This document shows, one piece after another, positions 53,101 to 64,000 of a stretch of DNA of 64,000 nucleotides. Every line of letters starts with the position of its first letter. Positions within the stretch are counted from its first letter, which is position 1. The translations under genes and the position numbers were made by a program. Source of the stretch: Symsagittifera roscoffensis (taxonomy: Eukaryota; Xenacoelomorpha; Acoela; Convolutidae). The stretch spans positions 1-64,000 of the forward strand of contig NW_026971414.1 of assembly GCF_963678635.1 (NCBI RefSeq). The letters are read 5' to 3'. Below the pieces are notes generated by a model. The model was given only the letters and a program-made list of their open reading frames with translations, searched no databases and was not told the DNA's origin.

Positions 53101-55300
53101 CTACTTACACGAAAAACTACAGTTGAAATACCAAATAACATTAAATTCTATCTTGCAAAAGACGAAACATCACCCAGATTAGAATGCAAATACGCAGTAA
53201 AAACTAATATTGACCAAACGCAAATAAATAATCTACAACATTTTCCACTTTACCTAGATTGTCAAAATAATCACTACGAAGTTGATTTATTAGGTACATC
53301 AACATTCAAACCTATTCCACACTCACAATGGATAACAGATAATACAAAACAAAAGAAAACCAAACAACAATCTCAAAAGAAAGATCTTTTTCCACTAGTT
53401 GAAAAAGAAAACTTAACTGATAAAATAAATTTATCAGGACCACAAGTTAAAGACACAAAATATACTATCAACCAAGTTTTTAACCTTCGCGACCCACTTG
53501 ATACAATCCCTTTATCAAAAACAGAAATTGACAATATTTTTCTACCACCAACAGAAAAAATCACACTCGAATTTTTAAAAGGATATCAAAATTTAGACCC
53601 AGTTATACGACAACTCAAATCATGGCACAAATATAAAACAAAACCAGCAAAAGCTGATACTACAATTTTAGGAAACAAAACACTTCTTCGCTATTTCCGA
53701 AAATTTAATAACAACAATAAACGAAAACACAGATCTTCTAGAATATCAACTAGATGATTTTAAAGTCCCCTGTCTTCCCTTAAGTATGATATTACTAGCA
53801 TTCAATATCACTCATACACAAAATACAAAAGGACACTCCGGATCAGAAAAAACATATTCAAATTTTACACAAAATTTTTACTTTCCAAATGCCCCAATTT
53901 GGATAAAAGTATTATGCAATGACTGTATAATATGTCAACTAAACAAACCTTACCCAAATCAGAAACAAATAGCACATAAACAAGATTTTAAAGGACAAAG
54001 TCTATAGTTTAATCACAGAATATCATTTGACACAAAAGGACCAATTTCCTCATCCTCAGAAGGAAATTCATACATTATGGTCATTGTTGACGCATTTACA
54101 CATTATGTAGCACTCAACCCAGTACCACATTGTAACGCTTATTACGCTTACACAACACTCTACGAACATTGGATAGCAAAATTTGGATTACCAGAAATTC
54201 TAGTAACAGACAACGGTACGGAATTCATTAATAATGAAATAATCACACTATGTCACCTGTACAACATAAAACATAAACCACGTACATCTCATGCACCTTG
54301 GACAAATGGATTAGTCGAAGGAATGAATCGTTCTCTACAAGAATACCTTAGATGTATCATAAATGGAAATGATACAAAATACACAGAATGGTCAACAGAT
54401 GTAAAATTATTCCCATTAGCATACAATTCACAAATAACGACAACCTTAGGAATGTCACCATATGAAATGGTTTTCAACCAAAAACCAAGAAAACCAATAA
54501 TGTTCACAGTAAATGCACATAAAAATGCACAAGGACATTGCAAACCGACTAAAGATTCAATATGCTATAACCTATCATTACATACACATGATGAAGATCA
54601 TTTTCATCACCCACAAATTCTCAAATTAGCCTCCGGTACACACACCGAATGGATTTTAAACAGAGATAAAAAGCATAACGAAATCTACCAAAAAGTAACA
54701 AAGAAATTGTTACAACGACAAAATATTAATCACCAAATTAATCAACGATTTACGCCAGCCACCGATTTAAAAATAAGAACATTTGTTTTAATACCAAATT
54801 TTCAAACACAAAAAGGAATCTCTAAAAAACTGCAGCCACTTAGAAAAGGACCCTACCAAATAATTGATAAACCAACTGAAGTCACATATAAACTTACAGA
54901 CACAACAAAAAAAGAAATTGTCCAACACAGAAACAATCTATTACCTTATCATCCGAAAGAATACGCTTTACGCGAACTAACTCAACTATATTCTTTCACC
55001 GGTTTAAAAGTTATTCAAAATAACACACAAATAGAGCCATTATTAAACAAAACTAATAAAAATCAACACACACAAATTCAACAACAAGACAGAATTCACA
55101 AAGACGTAAACAAATTAGATTCAAATAATTCAGTAAAAAAAAGAAAAAATAGAAAAATGATAGAAAAAATCTTGCCACAAGAACAGAAAGAAAAATCTAC
55201 ACATAGAGAATCATCAAGACTTAGACACCAACCACGTAAAAATTATAAAACATTCATCCCACAATCTAAAATATTAAAGAAAGTTGAATTTCAAAAATGA
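47082..55300 (+). pseudogene. Gag-Pol of copy 2, multiply disrupted
   Basis: The ATG at 47082 matches the copy 1 start. Lesions seen: a frameshift near 47175; TGA at about 47868; TGA at 48308; TGA near 48364; TAA near 48455; a frame-changing deletion near 48800; TAA at 52414-52416; a frameshift near 53717; TAG at 54005-54007. Open blocks remain at 48811-52416 (capsid, CCHC knuckle WCYYCRRYGHS, protease DSGA, reverse transcriptase YLDDVF), 52417-53757 (RNase H) and 54008-55300 (integrase core with TDNGTEF, and GPY module). It cannot yield a full polyprotein. Confidence 0.95.
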
Positions 55301-55909
55301 AATAATTTTTCCTCTTCACACATTTTCACCTTCATTTACATCTCAGACATTTTAACTTTCATATTTTCCAAATAACATGCTGAGATAAACACAAAGATTC
55401 TAGTTCAAAATCAACCAATAAGATTCACTCAAATCCACCACTTCCGAATCTCTAAATATCAACCTCTTAGCAGATAGACATTAATCTCCAGGCATATCTG
55501 TAACTATAACTTTACAACCTCCAGGTCAAAAATAAGCAACTCGATAAATTTTGACAACTAAAACAAATATCACGATAATATTCCAACCCTCCCCTATCTA
55601 ATAACCCAAGATCAACAATATTTTCCCAAAATTACCCTCCAAAACCCCCCAACCAAAAATGGCAAATTAGCCTAGAGAAAAAATGAACCATGATCATTTA
55701 GCCTAATGTACAATTTTCTCAAAAATATCCCAGATTACCCACCAAATAAAAATAAAGTCAATAAGACCTCCCGAGCACCATAAAATAAGCCCTCAACAAT
55801 TTTTCAAGAAACTCAACCCACTTGTCTAAAAACCAATAAATAATCCGATCACACTTGAATATAGCCCCAGCAATTCAAAAAATATTCGACGAAGAAATCA
55901 TTTTCTCAA
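55301..55909 (+). other. Spacer between gag-pol and downstream genes of copy 2
   Basis: About 0.6 kb, similar to 27435-28028 of copy 1; no conserved frame. Confidence 0.5.
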
Positions 55910-56170
55910 ATGCTTCTTTTCTCTACAGTTCTCTTCATAAAAAACCTACTCTTAAACCTTTTCTTCAAACTTTTTCTCATTTCTAAATTTTTCATCATAC
56001 TTTGTATTGACATTTTTGAATTTTTCATAGTAATACTAATAATTTTCTTTCACATAGCTTTGATTTTCTACACCCTATACGCCCTATATTCCCATTGTTC
56101 CATACTCATTGACCACATATACAGGTACGATAATTTCAAAACCAATTTAAATGAAACGAACAATTTTTAG
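55910..56170 (+). CDS. Small hydrophobic ORF of copy 2 (86 aa)
   Basis: ATG at 55910. Nearly the whole frame to residue 65 is hydrophobic, with several possible membrane segments (FFIVILIIFFHIALIFYTLY and similar), and it ends in a short polar tail. It overlaps the next small ORF by 20 nt. Copy 1 has the homologous start but stops after 46 codons. A CAG/GTACGAT motif at about 56121-56130 is shared with copy 1 (CAGGTACGAT) and could be a splice site. Function unknown. Confidence 0.45.
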   Translation: MLLFSTVLFIKNLLLNLFFKLFLISKFFIILCIDIFEFFIVILIIFFHIALIFYTLYALYSHCSILIDHIYRYDNFKTNLNETNNF

Positions 56171-56338
56171 TAGAACAGATATTTTTCTCCTATTCATAAT
56201 CTTCCTCACATTTACAACATCCCTAATTATGACAATATGTAAATGTATAAAAAGGCAATAGTAACATTCGCATTAGCCACGATTCTTTTGATTCTATTCA
56301 TTGAAGAATATTATAACAAACATAAATCTTCTCACTAA
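56151..56338 (+). pseudogene. Two-pass membrane protein ORF of copy 2, frameshifted
   Basis: ATG at 56151; the first hydrophobic segment (IFLLFIIFLTF) is intact. A 1-nt deletion near 56250 leads to TAG soon after CKCIKR. The second hydrophobic segment continues in the other frame to TAA at 56336-56338. Confidence 0.6.
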
Positions 56339-57460
56339 GTTGTTCAATATTGCAAACACACTTTCAAAATTGCTAACCAAACACCCCCAAATCAGTCTTC
56401 ACCGACAACTTCCCAAGAAAATCCAACGGTACCAACAACTACCCAAAACCCGCAAACATCCACACGAATTTCATTTCAAGATAACCCATACACTTTTGAA
56501 CGACACGCTCCCTTATCTGAACCCCTAGAACCAGTTCAAAGACAAGCATCACTAAGCGAACCAACATATAATTTATACCCTACACTTCAACAAGACTTAA
56601 ATCGAATCCGACACATTAGCCAAAATCAAAACACAATCGAAGTAACTAGACAGATCATTCATCCAAGAAGAAATAGAAATTTTCAAACTCCTAGAATTAA
56701 CTTTAGTATGCCCCAATCTCCAACCCCATCAATTTCAGAAAACTCTAGTATAACGCTCCCAGATACACCAACGCTAACTCCCAACATTCACTCAGAACAT
56801 TTAGGATCAACACCAACCTCAGCACAAATACGTGAAAACCCTTTTAACCAACCTAACGCAAACGAACGCCTACCCCATTGGGCAACACAATCCTACTCTC
56901 AAGGAGAACCTAACTTAGTCAACGACCCAATAGATACTTCGTCAGAAACAACATTTTCATCTCTACCAGAAACACTATCACTTCCATCAACACCATCCCT
57001 AAGTCAAATTTCACCATCAATTTTCCCTTTAAATATCTCACACGATATTGAAACTAGATATAGTGAACAATCTACAAATATACCCCTAAAACTAGAGTGG
57101 AATACATTTGTAGCACCTCCCCCATTGTTAGGACAACATAACGAAAGCCACCGACTACACAGTTGGGCACTTAACAGATTACAATACGGACAAGATATCC
57201 ACGAAGATATCCGAGAACATAACGTACAAATATTAAATCAAAACAGCCTTCAACTAAAGTTTGAAATTACAGTTAAACTCAATAATATCGTTCAACATCC
57301 TTATCCACTAAGTCCTTCAAAATTTACAGCTCAAACACTACCACCACCATTTATTACAACAGAAGTAATATATAAAAACGATAGATATACAAAAACTACA
57401 ATCGGATTTATAACATTTCTTAACCCATATTCAGGACTATCATACACATGTATACTTTAA
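56339..57460 (+). CDS. ORF-c of copy 2 (373 residues, no conserved ATG)
   Basis: Open from directly after the previous TAA (56336-56338) to TAA 57458-57460. The only in-frame ATG near the front is at 56708, in the middle of a conserved region; copy 1 has ATA there, so it is not the family start. The N-terminal half is Ser/Thr/Pro/Asn-rich; the conserved C-terminal half includes LGSTPTSAQIRENPFN, LEWNTFVAPPPLLGQHNES, QLKFEITVKLNNI and YSGLSYTCIL. No membrane segment or known domain is recognised. It overlaps the env ATG (57448) by 13 nt, as in copy 1. Confidence 0.7.
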   Translation, partial: VVQYCKHTFKIANQTPPNQSSPTTSQENPTVPTTTQNPQTSTRISFQDNPYTFERHAPLSEPLEPVQRQASLSEPTYNLYPTLQQDLNRIRHISQNQNTIEVTRQIIHPRRNRNFQTPRINFSMPQSPTPSISENSSITLPDTPTLTPNIHSEHLGSTPTSAQIRENPFNQPNANERLPHWATQSYSQGEPNLVNDPIDTSSETTFSSLPETLSLPSTPSLSQISPSIFPLNISHDIETRYSEQSTNIPLKLEWNTFVAPPPLLGQHNESHRLHSWALNRLQYGQDIHEDIREHNVQILNQNSLQLKFEITVKLNNIVQHPYPLSPSKFTAQTLPPPFITTEVIYKNDRYTKTTIGFITFLNPYSGLSYTCIL

Positions 57461-60102
57461 GGATATTAATCTTACTACACATCTTTTATCTTATAATTTC
57501 CGAACAAAACACAAATCCATCTCCTCGCACAGGACCTCAAGACTTACTAGTAACACACTATGATTGTGAAGAAAACGAACAAAAAACACTACAAAATACG
57601 CAATAAATCAAGTATCACAATGCGAAACAGAACCACAAGCTGTAGAAACTGCAAACATAATAGCAACACTATACTCAAAAGCCCGAGCAACAACAGTCAC
57701 CGGATATAAATTTACAGCAACCTTTTCCGAAAAGAAAGTACATTGCTCACAAGTTTCAAACGGAAATAAAAACAGACTTGACCACGAATCATTTTACCAA
57801 AGTAACATTGAAAGACTTTTACATCTCAATCCCGATGATTGTAAAGTCGAATTACACAGGTTAAACCTCACAAATAACAAGCACTCAGACAGACAAATAG
57901 TACACTTCCATGTCTTTAGCGATTCTGTACACCAAGCAGAACTTGAACGCTATCAAGGACATATCAAATTAGACGACAAATACCCATTCAATGTCGCACA
58001 CGGACGTTTAACTTATGACCCCGACGATAAACATTGGATACCACACATTGGAATAAACGACCCCTCAAATTGTAAAGCAGATACAAAAAATAGAGGATAC
58101 CAAAAAATAATGTTTTTTGATTGGAAAATACAACTCGAAAAAATACAACTCACACGAGATTTAGAAGATAACACAATGATCTATCAAGGAATTTGATTAC
58201 CTTGCAAAAATGATCAAGGATATTGTGATCCTACAACAAGAACCCAAGCAACAATTGTTTGGTTTCCCGAAGATACATGCACAACATTTCAAGTAGCAAG
58301 AATACACGCTAGAATGATAAAATTTCATGAAAAATACTTCATTGAATCCATCCCATATGAACAAGTAAACACACTTCACAAGCGAAGTTATAATTTCAGA
58401 AATCTAAATAATATAGAAATCAAATTTACACGTTTTCAAATCTACCAAGAAACAGAATTTGCATGTAAATACGCAAACCCACTCTACAAAACACAATACT
58501 CCAAAATACTTGTCGAATACGAAGAAGGTTTCGACATGACCACTGGAAAAATCAAAGTAGATCCACACGCAACAGCAAAATATAAATACGACGGAAAACC
58601 CTACACCCCAGTTAATTTTCAAAAGTCTACCAGTCAACCAGGTGGAAAATTAACACCAATTGACAGAAAAAGTACACGATTACAAGAACTATCACTTATG
58701 AACACAACATACTTTGGAAACATACATTATGACATTCATTTAGATATGAAATTAGACTACACAATTAGTAGAACTTTTCAAGAAATGTCACTTTCTGAAT
58801 TAGAAAAACTACATCAAGTATGCGAACTAGAACGGACACAAATATTGCAATCACTCGCATTAGCAGTATTAAAAATACCCTATGCAGGATAATTATTATC
58901 AGGAAACAGATCAAATTTTCTTGATTACGAAGGAAACATTTTATGGTTTTATACTTGCACTAAAAAAGTATCACCATTATACGTTTTTGAAGACAAACGT
59001 TGCTATAAAAGGATACCCATATTCTATAAAAACAAAGTACATTTTGTTGACAAACTCTCAAGAAGAACATATTTTTGGGATACCGCAGTCCCATGTGGAT
59101 CAGAAAATAGCCACAATGTAGTACAACTAAATCCAGACGAAGATAAATACTACCTATTAACACCATACCCTACATTAATGCAACCACTCAATTAACACCA
59201 TACCCTACATTAATGTAACCACACTGAAAAAGTTTTCACCAGAAAGCATAAGAGCCATTGCTCGAAACCCCAATATAGATCTACAATCCATTGGAATTTA
59301 TTCTAAATCTGATATACAACACCATATTAGAACACAACAATTCCAAGAACTACTCACAAAAATGGACACTATACAAAGACAATCAATTGATCAAAATTTA
59401 AGAAAACTTGCAGAAACCGCAGGATTTGCAGACATATACACTCAAGATTACAGTGGATATTTCAAAGATATTAAAGATTATATATACTTAAATGGCAAAA
59501 AATAAAGACCACAAGATATTTCACCCATAAATATTTTCAGTTTTTTAACCCTAAAAAACGAAACACTCGCTTTTCTAGGATGGCCCTACTACATCTTAGA
59601 ACGATTGACTATCTTATACGCTATGTTTAACTTTATAGGATTTCTTTTCTCACTACTGAAAGGAATCTATAATACATGCGCTATACACACACAAGTCAAC
59701 CGCCAAGCAAGTGTAGCACGCATATTATTTGCAGGATTTTTTGGAATATTTTCATCATCCATAAACAAAATACTTCTAGACGCACAAGTCAAAGAATATA
59801 ATACAAAACTAGCCACAAGACCAAATACATATGACGAAGAACACAATAACGTAGATACAACACCTACAGCACCACAAGTTCCAGCCCTACCACAAAATCA
59901 TCCCTTATCCCTAGTTCCCAGAAATTTTCGAAATTTAGCAATCGCAAATAATCCCAATTTTCGACCACATTCAATACACAGCCCTATCCAACATATAACG
60001 ACAAATCATTTACAAAATGATAGTACATACGAACAAATTATAGAACAACCCCACACCACCACTTTTCAATCTCAAAATAATCATTTTTTTAGCACACGAT
60101 GA
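57448..60102 (+). pseudogene. Env-like glycoprotein of copy 2, multiply disrupted
   Basis: ATG 57448 begins a hydrophobic signal peptide (MYTLRILILLHIFYLIIS). Lesions relative to copy 1: a 1-nt deletion near 57598, TGA at 58194-58196, TAA at 58890-58892, a 35-bp tandem duplication (59157-59226) that shifts frame, and TAA near 59503. The two codons that are TAA in copy 1 are CAA here. The membrane region (MFNFIGFLFSLLKGIYN) and Pro-rich tail (59605-60102) are well preserved. The stop forms ATGA with the ORF-d start. Confidence 0.85.
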
Positions 60103-61905
60103 GCCGACAACTTGGATCCCTCCACCGTTCAAATTCCCACCCAGCAAATCTCCAAAACCCAGTTCCCATTATACCACTTTTCGCTTTTCCCCACCTGATT
60201 TTGTAATTAACATACCATCCAGCACGAGTTCGGACACTAACTCAGACGCTTCAGTTTTTCGCACAATTTCACAATTTAATAACTCAGACCTTGAAACTCC
60301 CGACGAATTTGCCAACTCCGAACCCTCTCCTTCCATTTACTCCCAAACCAACCCCTCTACTTTTTCACAACCCCTTTCCGAACCATCAATGCCAGTCAAC
60401 CACTACCATCCCTTTCCACTCCCTCTTATGCATCCCAAGTTACCCCAACGTATAGTTCATCCCTTTCAAACCGTTCAGCTAACAATTCCCCAGATATTCC
60501 ACAAATTTCCCCAGAACTAGATAATTATATAACACTCCAACAACAAATGATCCATCCACACACCCTTACCATAAATCACCTATCCTCCATGACAACATCA
60601 TCCGACCCACCAACACCAACACCACTATCTGAATATACCCAATCTTTAACACAATCATCCACCTCCACAGAATCATCAATTAGCACTAACAGAGCTTATC
60701 GCAATTTCAAAAGAAAATTCCCAAATCATCCCTTCACTACTAAACCAGGCACAGCTCAGGAATATATTGATCACCCAAAACATAAAAATACCAACCAATT
60801 TCTACAAACTAATCTACCATCATTCCATCAATACACCTTAAATACACCTACCACTAATGACGACATCACGAATTTTGTTGACGAATATGTCTTAATGCCA
60901 ACACTTCATTGGACATCATACTATCACTATACTAACCCCCTTTACTTACCATTATATAATACCACAACTGATAATGAACTATGTAAAGATATGCTATACA
61001 GACTAACAACAGCACTAACACTACGACAATTCACATATGTAGGATTTAAAAAGTTATTAAAAGAATACACCGCACCCCGCGCTAACGACTTCACTATTGA
61101 ATACTACGATCACAACATCATACGACCTAACAAAGACCTATTTTTAGATGATGACCGCTTTGCTAACCCACAACTAACAGAAAAATTCTTCATCTCCACA
61201 CCATATATATTTACACTTAATATTTTTGATAAAAAACACGATCACATCATTTCAGAAGCCCTCATTAATACACAAGCCTATCAAAGCTTCCAAGATAAAT
61301 TTGATTTATTCACACTAACCTTTCACTTCCTTACACCGCAGGAACGAGATCTGCACTGCTCCCACGATATTATGTTACGCACTAAACAAACACATACTTA
61401 TACATATTATCGTTTTATCCAAAATCACTTCCATCTACACACACCTTCACGACAACCCCACCATCGTTTTCAATTCATTAACTCAAAATACACATCACCG
61501 TTTTTCCTTAATTTCACTTATTGTATCAAAAATACTAACCTTCACGGCATCCTCCGTAACTACGATCCCGTCCACCAAATGTATATAGTTTGCCCCATCA
61601 TCAATGCTTTCCAGGACAAAGAATCCCGACCCTTCCTCATCCCGCACGAATTCCTACAACCCATCGAAATCCCAATCCTTGAATTTATACATAACACTAG
61701 ATATAACCACAAACTTTATAACTTAATTCAAAACACACCTCATGAATTTGCAGTCGGCACCGAAGAAATAAAAATCATCAAAGCACTTCAATTGCTTTGG
61801 CCACTGCTCGAAACTAAAAATATCATTCGTATACTAGCTAAATTACTGACATCATCAGAACTAATTCAAGACCTCTTTCCCCACGGCTTTTTCCCTGAAG
61901 ATTAA
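60099..61905 (+). pseudogene. ORF-d of copy 2: post-env gene, frameshifted in its first part
   Basis: ATG at 60099 overlaps the env TGA (ATGA). Net indels between about 60180 and 60540 shift the frame; from 60547 it is open for 452 codons to TAA 61905. The full gene would be about 600 codons. The first third is Ser/Thr/Pro-rich, as in copy 1. The rest looks like a globular, aromatic- and His-rich protein: MLYRLTTALTLRQFTYVGFK, FTIEYYDHNI, QLTEKFFISTPYIFTLN, CSHDIML, THTYTYYRFIQNHFH, IKALQLLWPLLETKNIIRIL, ending HGFFPED. There is no signal peptide or membrane segment, so it is probably intracellular. Copy 3 retains it too. No family recognised. Confidence 0.85.
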
Positions 61906-63549
61906 GATAAGTATATTTAAATTATATTCACTAATAAATATAAAGATACTAACCATTCTTTATAATGTTTCATTTCATTTTTCTAGCCCTCTCACCACCA
62001 TCATCTACAAAATGAAAACAGACAAAAAAAAATAGAAAACTTTTATAAACTAGAATTCATCAAACTTCTTTGCTAAAACAATTTTGATAAAACAATTTCC
62101 ATAATCTAAACTGTTCGCACTACATAATGTCTTAAAATTCATAAAAAGGTAATAAATTAATCTATAAATTTTTCCCCACCAAGCAGTAAACTTACATACG
62201 ATGAAAATTTCTAACTTCGAATTCCCCCAAATGTAGTAAAATTCAAAATTCAAGCAGTAAATTTATAAATTTCTAAAGCAGTACTAACCTTTTCTATCAT
62301 TCGCACAAGAATTCTATCCAAACTCGCACAGCTCGCCCACGAAGAATTGTTTAAAATAATGATTTTATGTTCCAAGCTTTAAATAACAACAACTCTCACT
62401 AATGATAACAAGTTTCCAACTTTCCTTTAACCCGGTTGGAATGAAATTATACACTATACTAAACTAACCAACGCAAATGACTAAACACCACAAATCATAA
62501 AATAACAGCATGAATAAAAAAAGAACACCAACGGTACCCAAACCGGATTAACCCAGCTTAAAACTGGATAATTTATTCTTTTGAAGACTATTACAAAGTC
62601 AACGAAAGAAATAATAAAACACAAAAAAGTCGAAAGACAAACCCATACCAAAACCAATTCGATTTTTGAAAAAAGGACACAACCATAAACAACATAAGAA
62701 AACCCAGAAAAACTTACCATATAATGTTAACACAAAACAGGACCCCTCAAAGAAACAGCACGAAATCATACTCCCACTCCTGGCCTAACCCACCAGAGAG
62801 GACTCCTGAGCATGCTCTATAGCCGGCCTAACCCACCGCGCTACACCACGCTTTGTGACCACACTTTTATTTTTAATAAGAGGTACTCAAGGGTGAGTAA
62901 CTCTTCAAAATAACTGAACTAAAATAAAAAGCTTTTGTGAAAACAATTAACCAAGATCATAACTAAAAAACAATTAACAAAATTATAAAATGTAAATCAT
63001 AGTATGCAGTATATAGATCATACACAACAACAAAGACGAACATCCAAAGACTAGACGACCCTATCACAACCTGAATAAGAATGACTACCAACCACAACCG
63101 ACATGCCGCACACAGTCACAACTCAAAGGATTTAGAGTACGACTTGACTTCGCAGCAAAGGACTTCATTGAATCAGACCAATGACCACCTCGATGTTCAA
63201 GTATACGTACAGACCCGAGTAACAAGGCATCCCTTCCAAACACGAATTTCACGCCATTCCCAGACGAGGTTGATCACAAACAACACCCCCACAAATGCAA
63301 GCAGAAATGACATAGCAAAGCGTTTTGGATTCTGGAATCTTAAATGATTTCATTCATTGGGAATCACATTCGTTGCTGAACGATCAACTTCAGCGTCCTG
63401 GACCTTCCTTAAGGCATTGGTTCTAGTCAAGGACCTCTCTTCTCCAGAAAACGAGAAAAAAAAGAAAATGATGTTTGCCACATACCAACGTTCATCATCC
63501 ATCCTTCAATTGCAGAAGAAAAGAGATAAGACTCAAGACGTTCTGTAAA
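61906..63549 (+). other. 3' untranslated region of copy 2
   Basis: Similar to copy 1 20807-22412 and copy 3. Recognisable motifs include AACCCGGTTGGAATG (62430), AAACCGGATTAACCCAG (62539), GGCCTAACCCACC (62782) and CAAGGGTGAGTAACTCTTCA (62888). A sense frame of 88 codons (63081-63347) is not clearly shared with copy 1. Confidence 0.7.
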
Positions 63550-63550
63550 C

Positions 63551-63560
63551 CCCGGATGGG
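63551..63560 (+). other. Polypurine-tract-like sequence of copy 2
   Basis: CCCGGATGGG abuts the 3' LTR, as in copies 1 and 3. Confidence 0.65.
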
Positions 63561-63968
63561 TGGAACCTAATCCAAACTACATTTTATTATTTAATACTTA
63601 GACATTTAATCACTGTAAAGTATTTAATATTAACCAATCACAATCCATCTAACTAACTGCCCACTTATTTGTAAGTGCTGAAATTACTTGTAATTTCAGC
63701 ACCAGAGAGATTTGAATTTAACTTAGAAAATAGTTGACTCTCCCGAGTACTTCAGCAGCCGCAACAATACCAGTATACTCTAGATCTATTGAGCCTAGCA
63801 GAGACTAGTTAAACACCCTGAGACTAGCAGTAATAAGAGTAAGATTAGGATCGGTATTAGACTAAGAAGTTGCACGAATCTATCCGGCCGAAAATAAGAT
63901 AGTGTCACGAGCAGACGGTGTACCCTATCCGAAATTACTCTATGAGCTAGACCTCCATACCTAACTCA
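63561..63968 (+). repeat. 3' LTR of copy 2 (408 bp)
   Basis: TGGAACC...CTAACTCA, partner of 44985-45392; stem-loop at 63675-63702. Confidence 0.97.
63675..63702. promoter_or_regulatory. Perfect stem-loop in the 3' LTR of copy 2
   Basis: Same 28-nt palindrome as in the other three LTRs. Confidence 0.8.
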
Positions 63969-63972
63969 AAAC
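63969..63972. other. Target-site duplication AAAC, right flank of copy 2
   Basis: Repeats 44981-44984. The remaining 28 bases of the window (63973-64000) should be the upstream continuation of the host intron that copy 2 entered. Confidence 0.85.
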
Positions 63973-64000
63973 CGATTCAATGGCTTTTTTACATAGCCGT

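Larger units (their letters stand above)
44985..63968 (+). mobile_element. Copy 2: complete-length 18984-bp retroelement, inactivated
   Basis: Same family and gene order as copy 1, on the + strand. The LTRs differ at about ten of 408 positions, so it is older than copy 1. Gag-Pol, the 62-aa ORF, env and ORF-d all carry stops or frameshifts; ORF1 and ORF-c remain open. It is antisense to the host gene at 40012-44935, whose exon A acceptor lies about 48 bp from the insertion. The full-length ORF-d region here shows what copy 1 has lost. Confidence 0.96.

Noticed and set aside
56301-56528. 75-residue frame overlapping the start of ORF-c in copy 2
   Set aside because: Another frame of the ORF-c N-terminal region; not open in copy 1.
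1-64000. CRISPR arrays, bacterial operons or ribosomal RNA genes
   Set aside because: No spaced palindromic repeats with unique spacers, no ribosome-binding-site pattern and no rRNA sequence were seen; the window is eukaryotic.

Overview
The window is eukaryotic, AT-rich and dominated by repeats. Short introns with TTTTTTCAG- and TTTTTAG-type 3' splice sites, the style of the intergenic DNA, a 15-G tract and the retroelement content suggest a nematode, most likely Caenorhabditis-like. This is an inference; nothing in the window names the species.

Layout. Positions 1-6640 are a TATTG pentanucleotide satellite with a 1.4-1.5 kb higher-order structure, fading out by about 7490. Positions 7491-14240 are mostly non-coding DNA with inverted and dispersed repeats and a G15 tract. 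Positions 14240-20381 plus 38364-39272 are the decayed 3' part of an old retroelement (copy 3, + strand). Copy 1 (20386-38359, - strand, 17974 bp, 4-bp duplication AAAG) sits inside copy 3, so the insertions are nested. Positions 39273-44984 hold host DNA with small palindromic repeats and the last two exons of a multi-pass membrane protein gene on the - strand (44935 down to 40012). Copy 2 (44985-63968, + strand, 18984 bp, 4-bp duplication AAAC) fills the rest and lies in the next upstream intron of that gene.

The central object is a very large Ty3/gypsy-class, retrovirus-like element of 18-19 kb, against roughly 5-10 kb for typical members. Comparing copies 1 and 2 gives this order: 406-410 bp TG...CA LTR; primer-binding site 2 nt after the LTR; 1.25 kb leader with a 77-aa ORF (ORF0) and twin hairpins; a basic 155-aa ORF1; a single 2743-aa Gag-Pol overlapping ORF1 by 26 nt; two small hydrophobic ORFs; a 374-377-codon ORF (ORF-c) with no conserved ATG; an Env-like protein of about 862 codons with signal peptide and C-terminal membrane segments, overlapping ORF-c by 13 nt; a further gene of about 600 codons (ORF-d) joined to env by an ATGA stop/start overlap; a 1.6 kb 3' UTR; and a short purine-rich tract before the 3' LTR.

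Copy 1 has nearly identical LTRs (one substitution and one 4-nt indel) and an intact Gag-Pol, but env carries two nonsense codons and a small deletion, and ORF-d a 0.91 kb deletion. Copy 2 has more diverged LTRs (about ten differences) and many lesions in gag-pol, env and ORF-d. Copy 3 is ancient. All homology statements are from reading the sequence by eye; no database search was possible.
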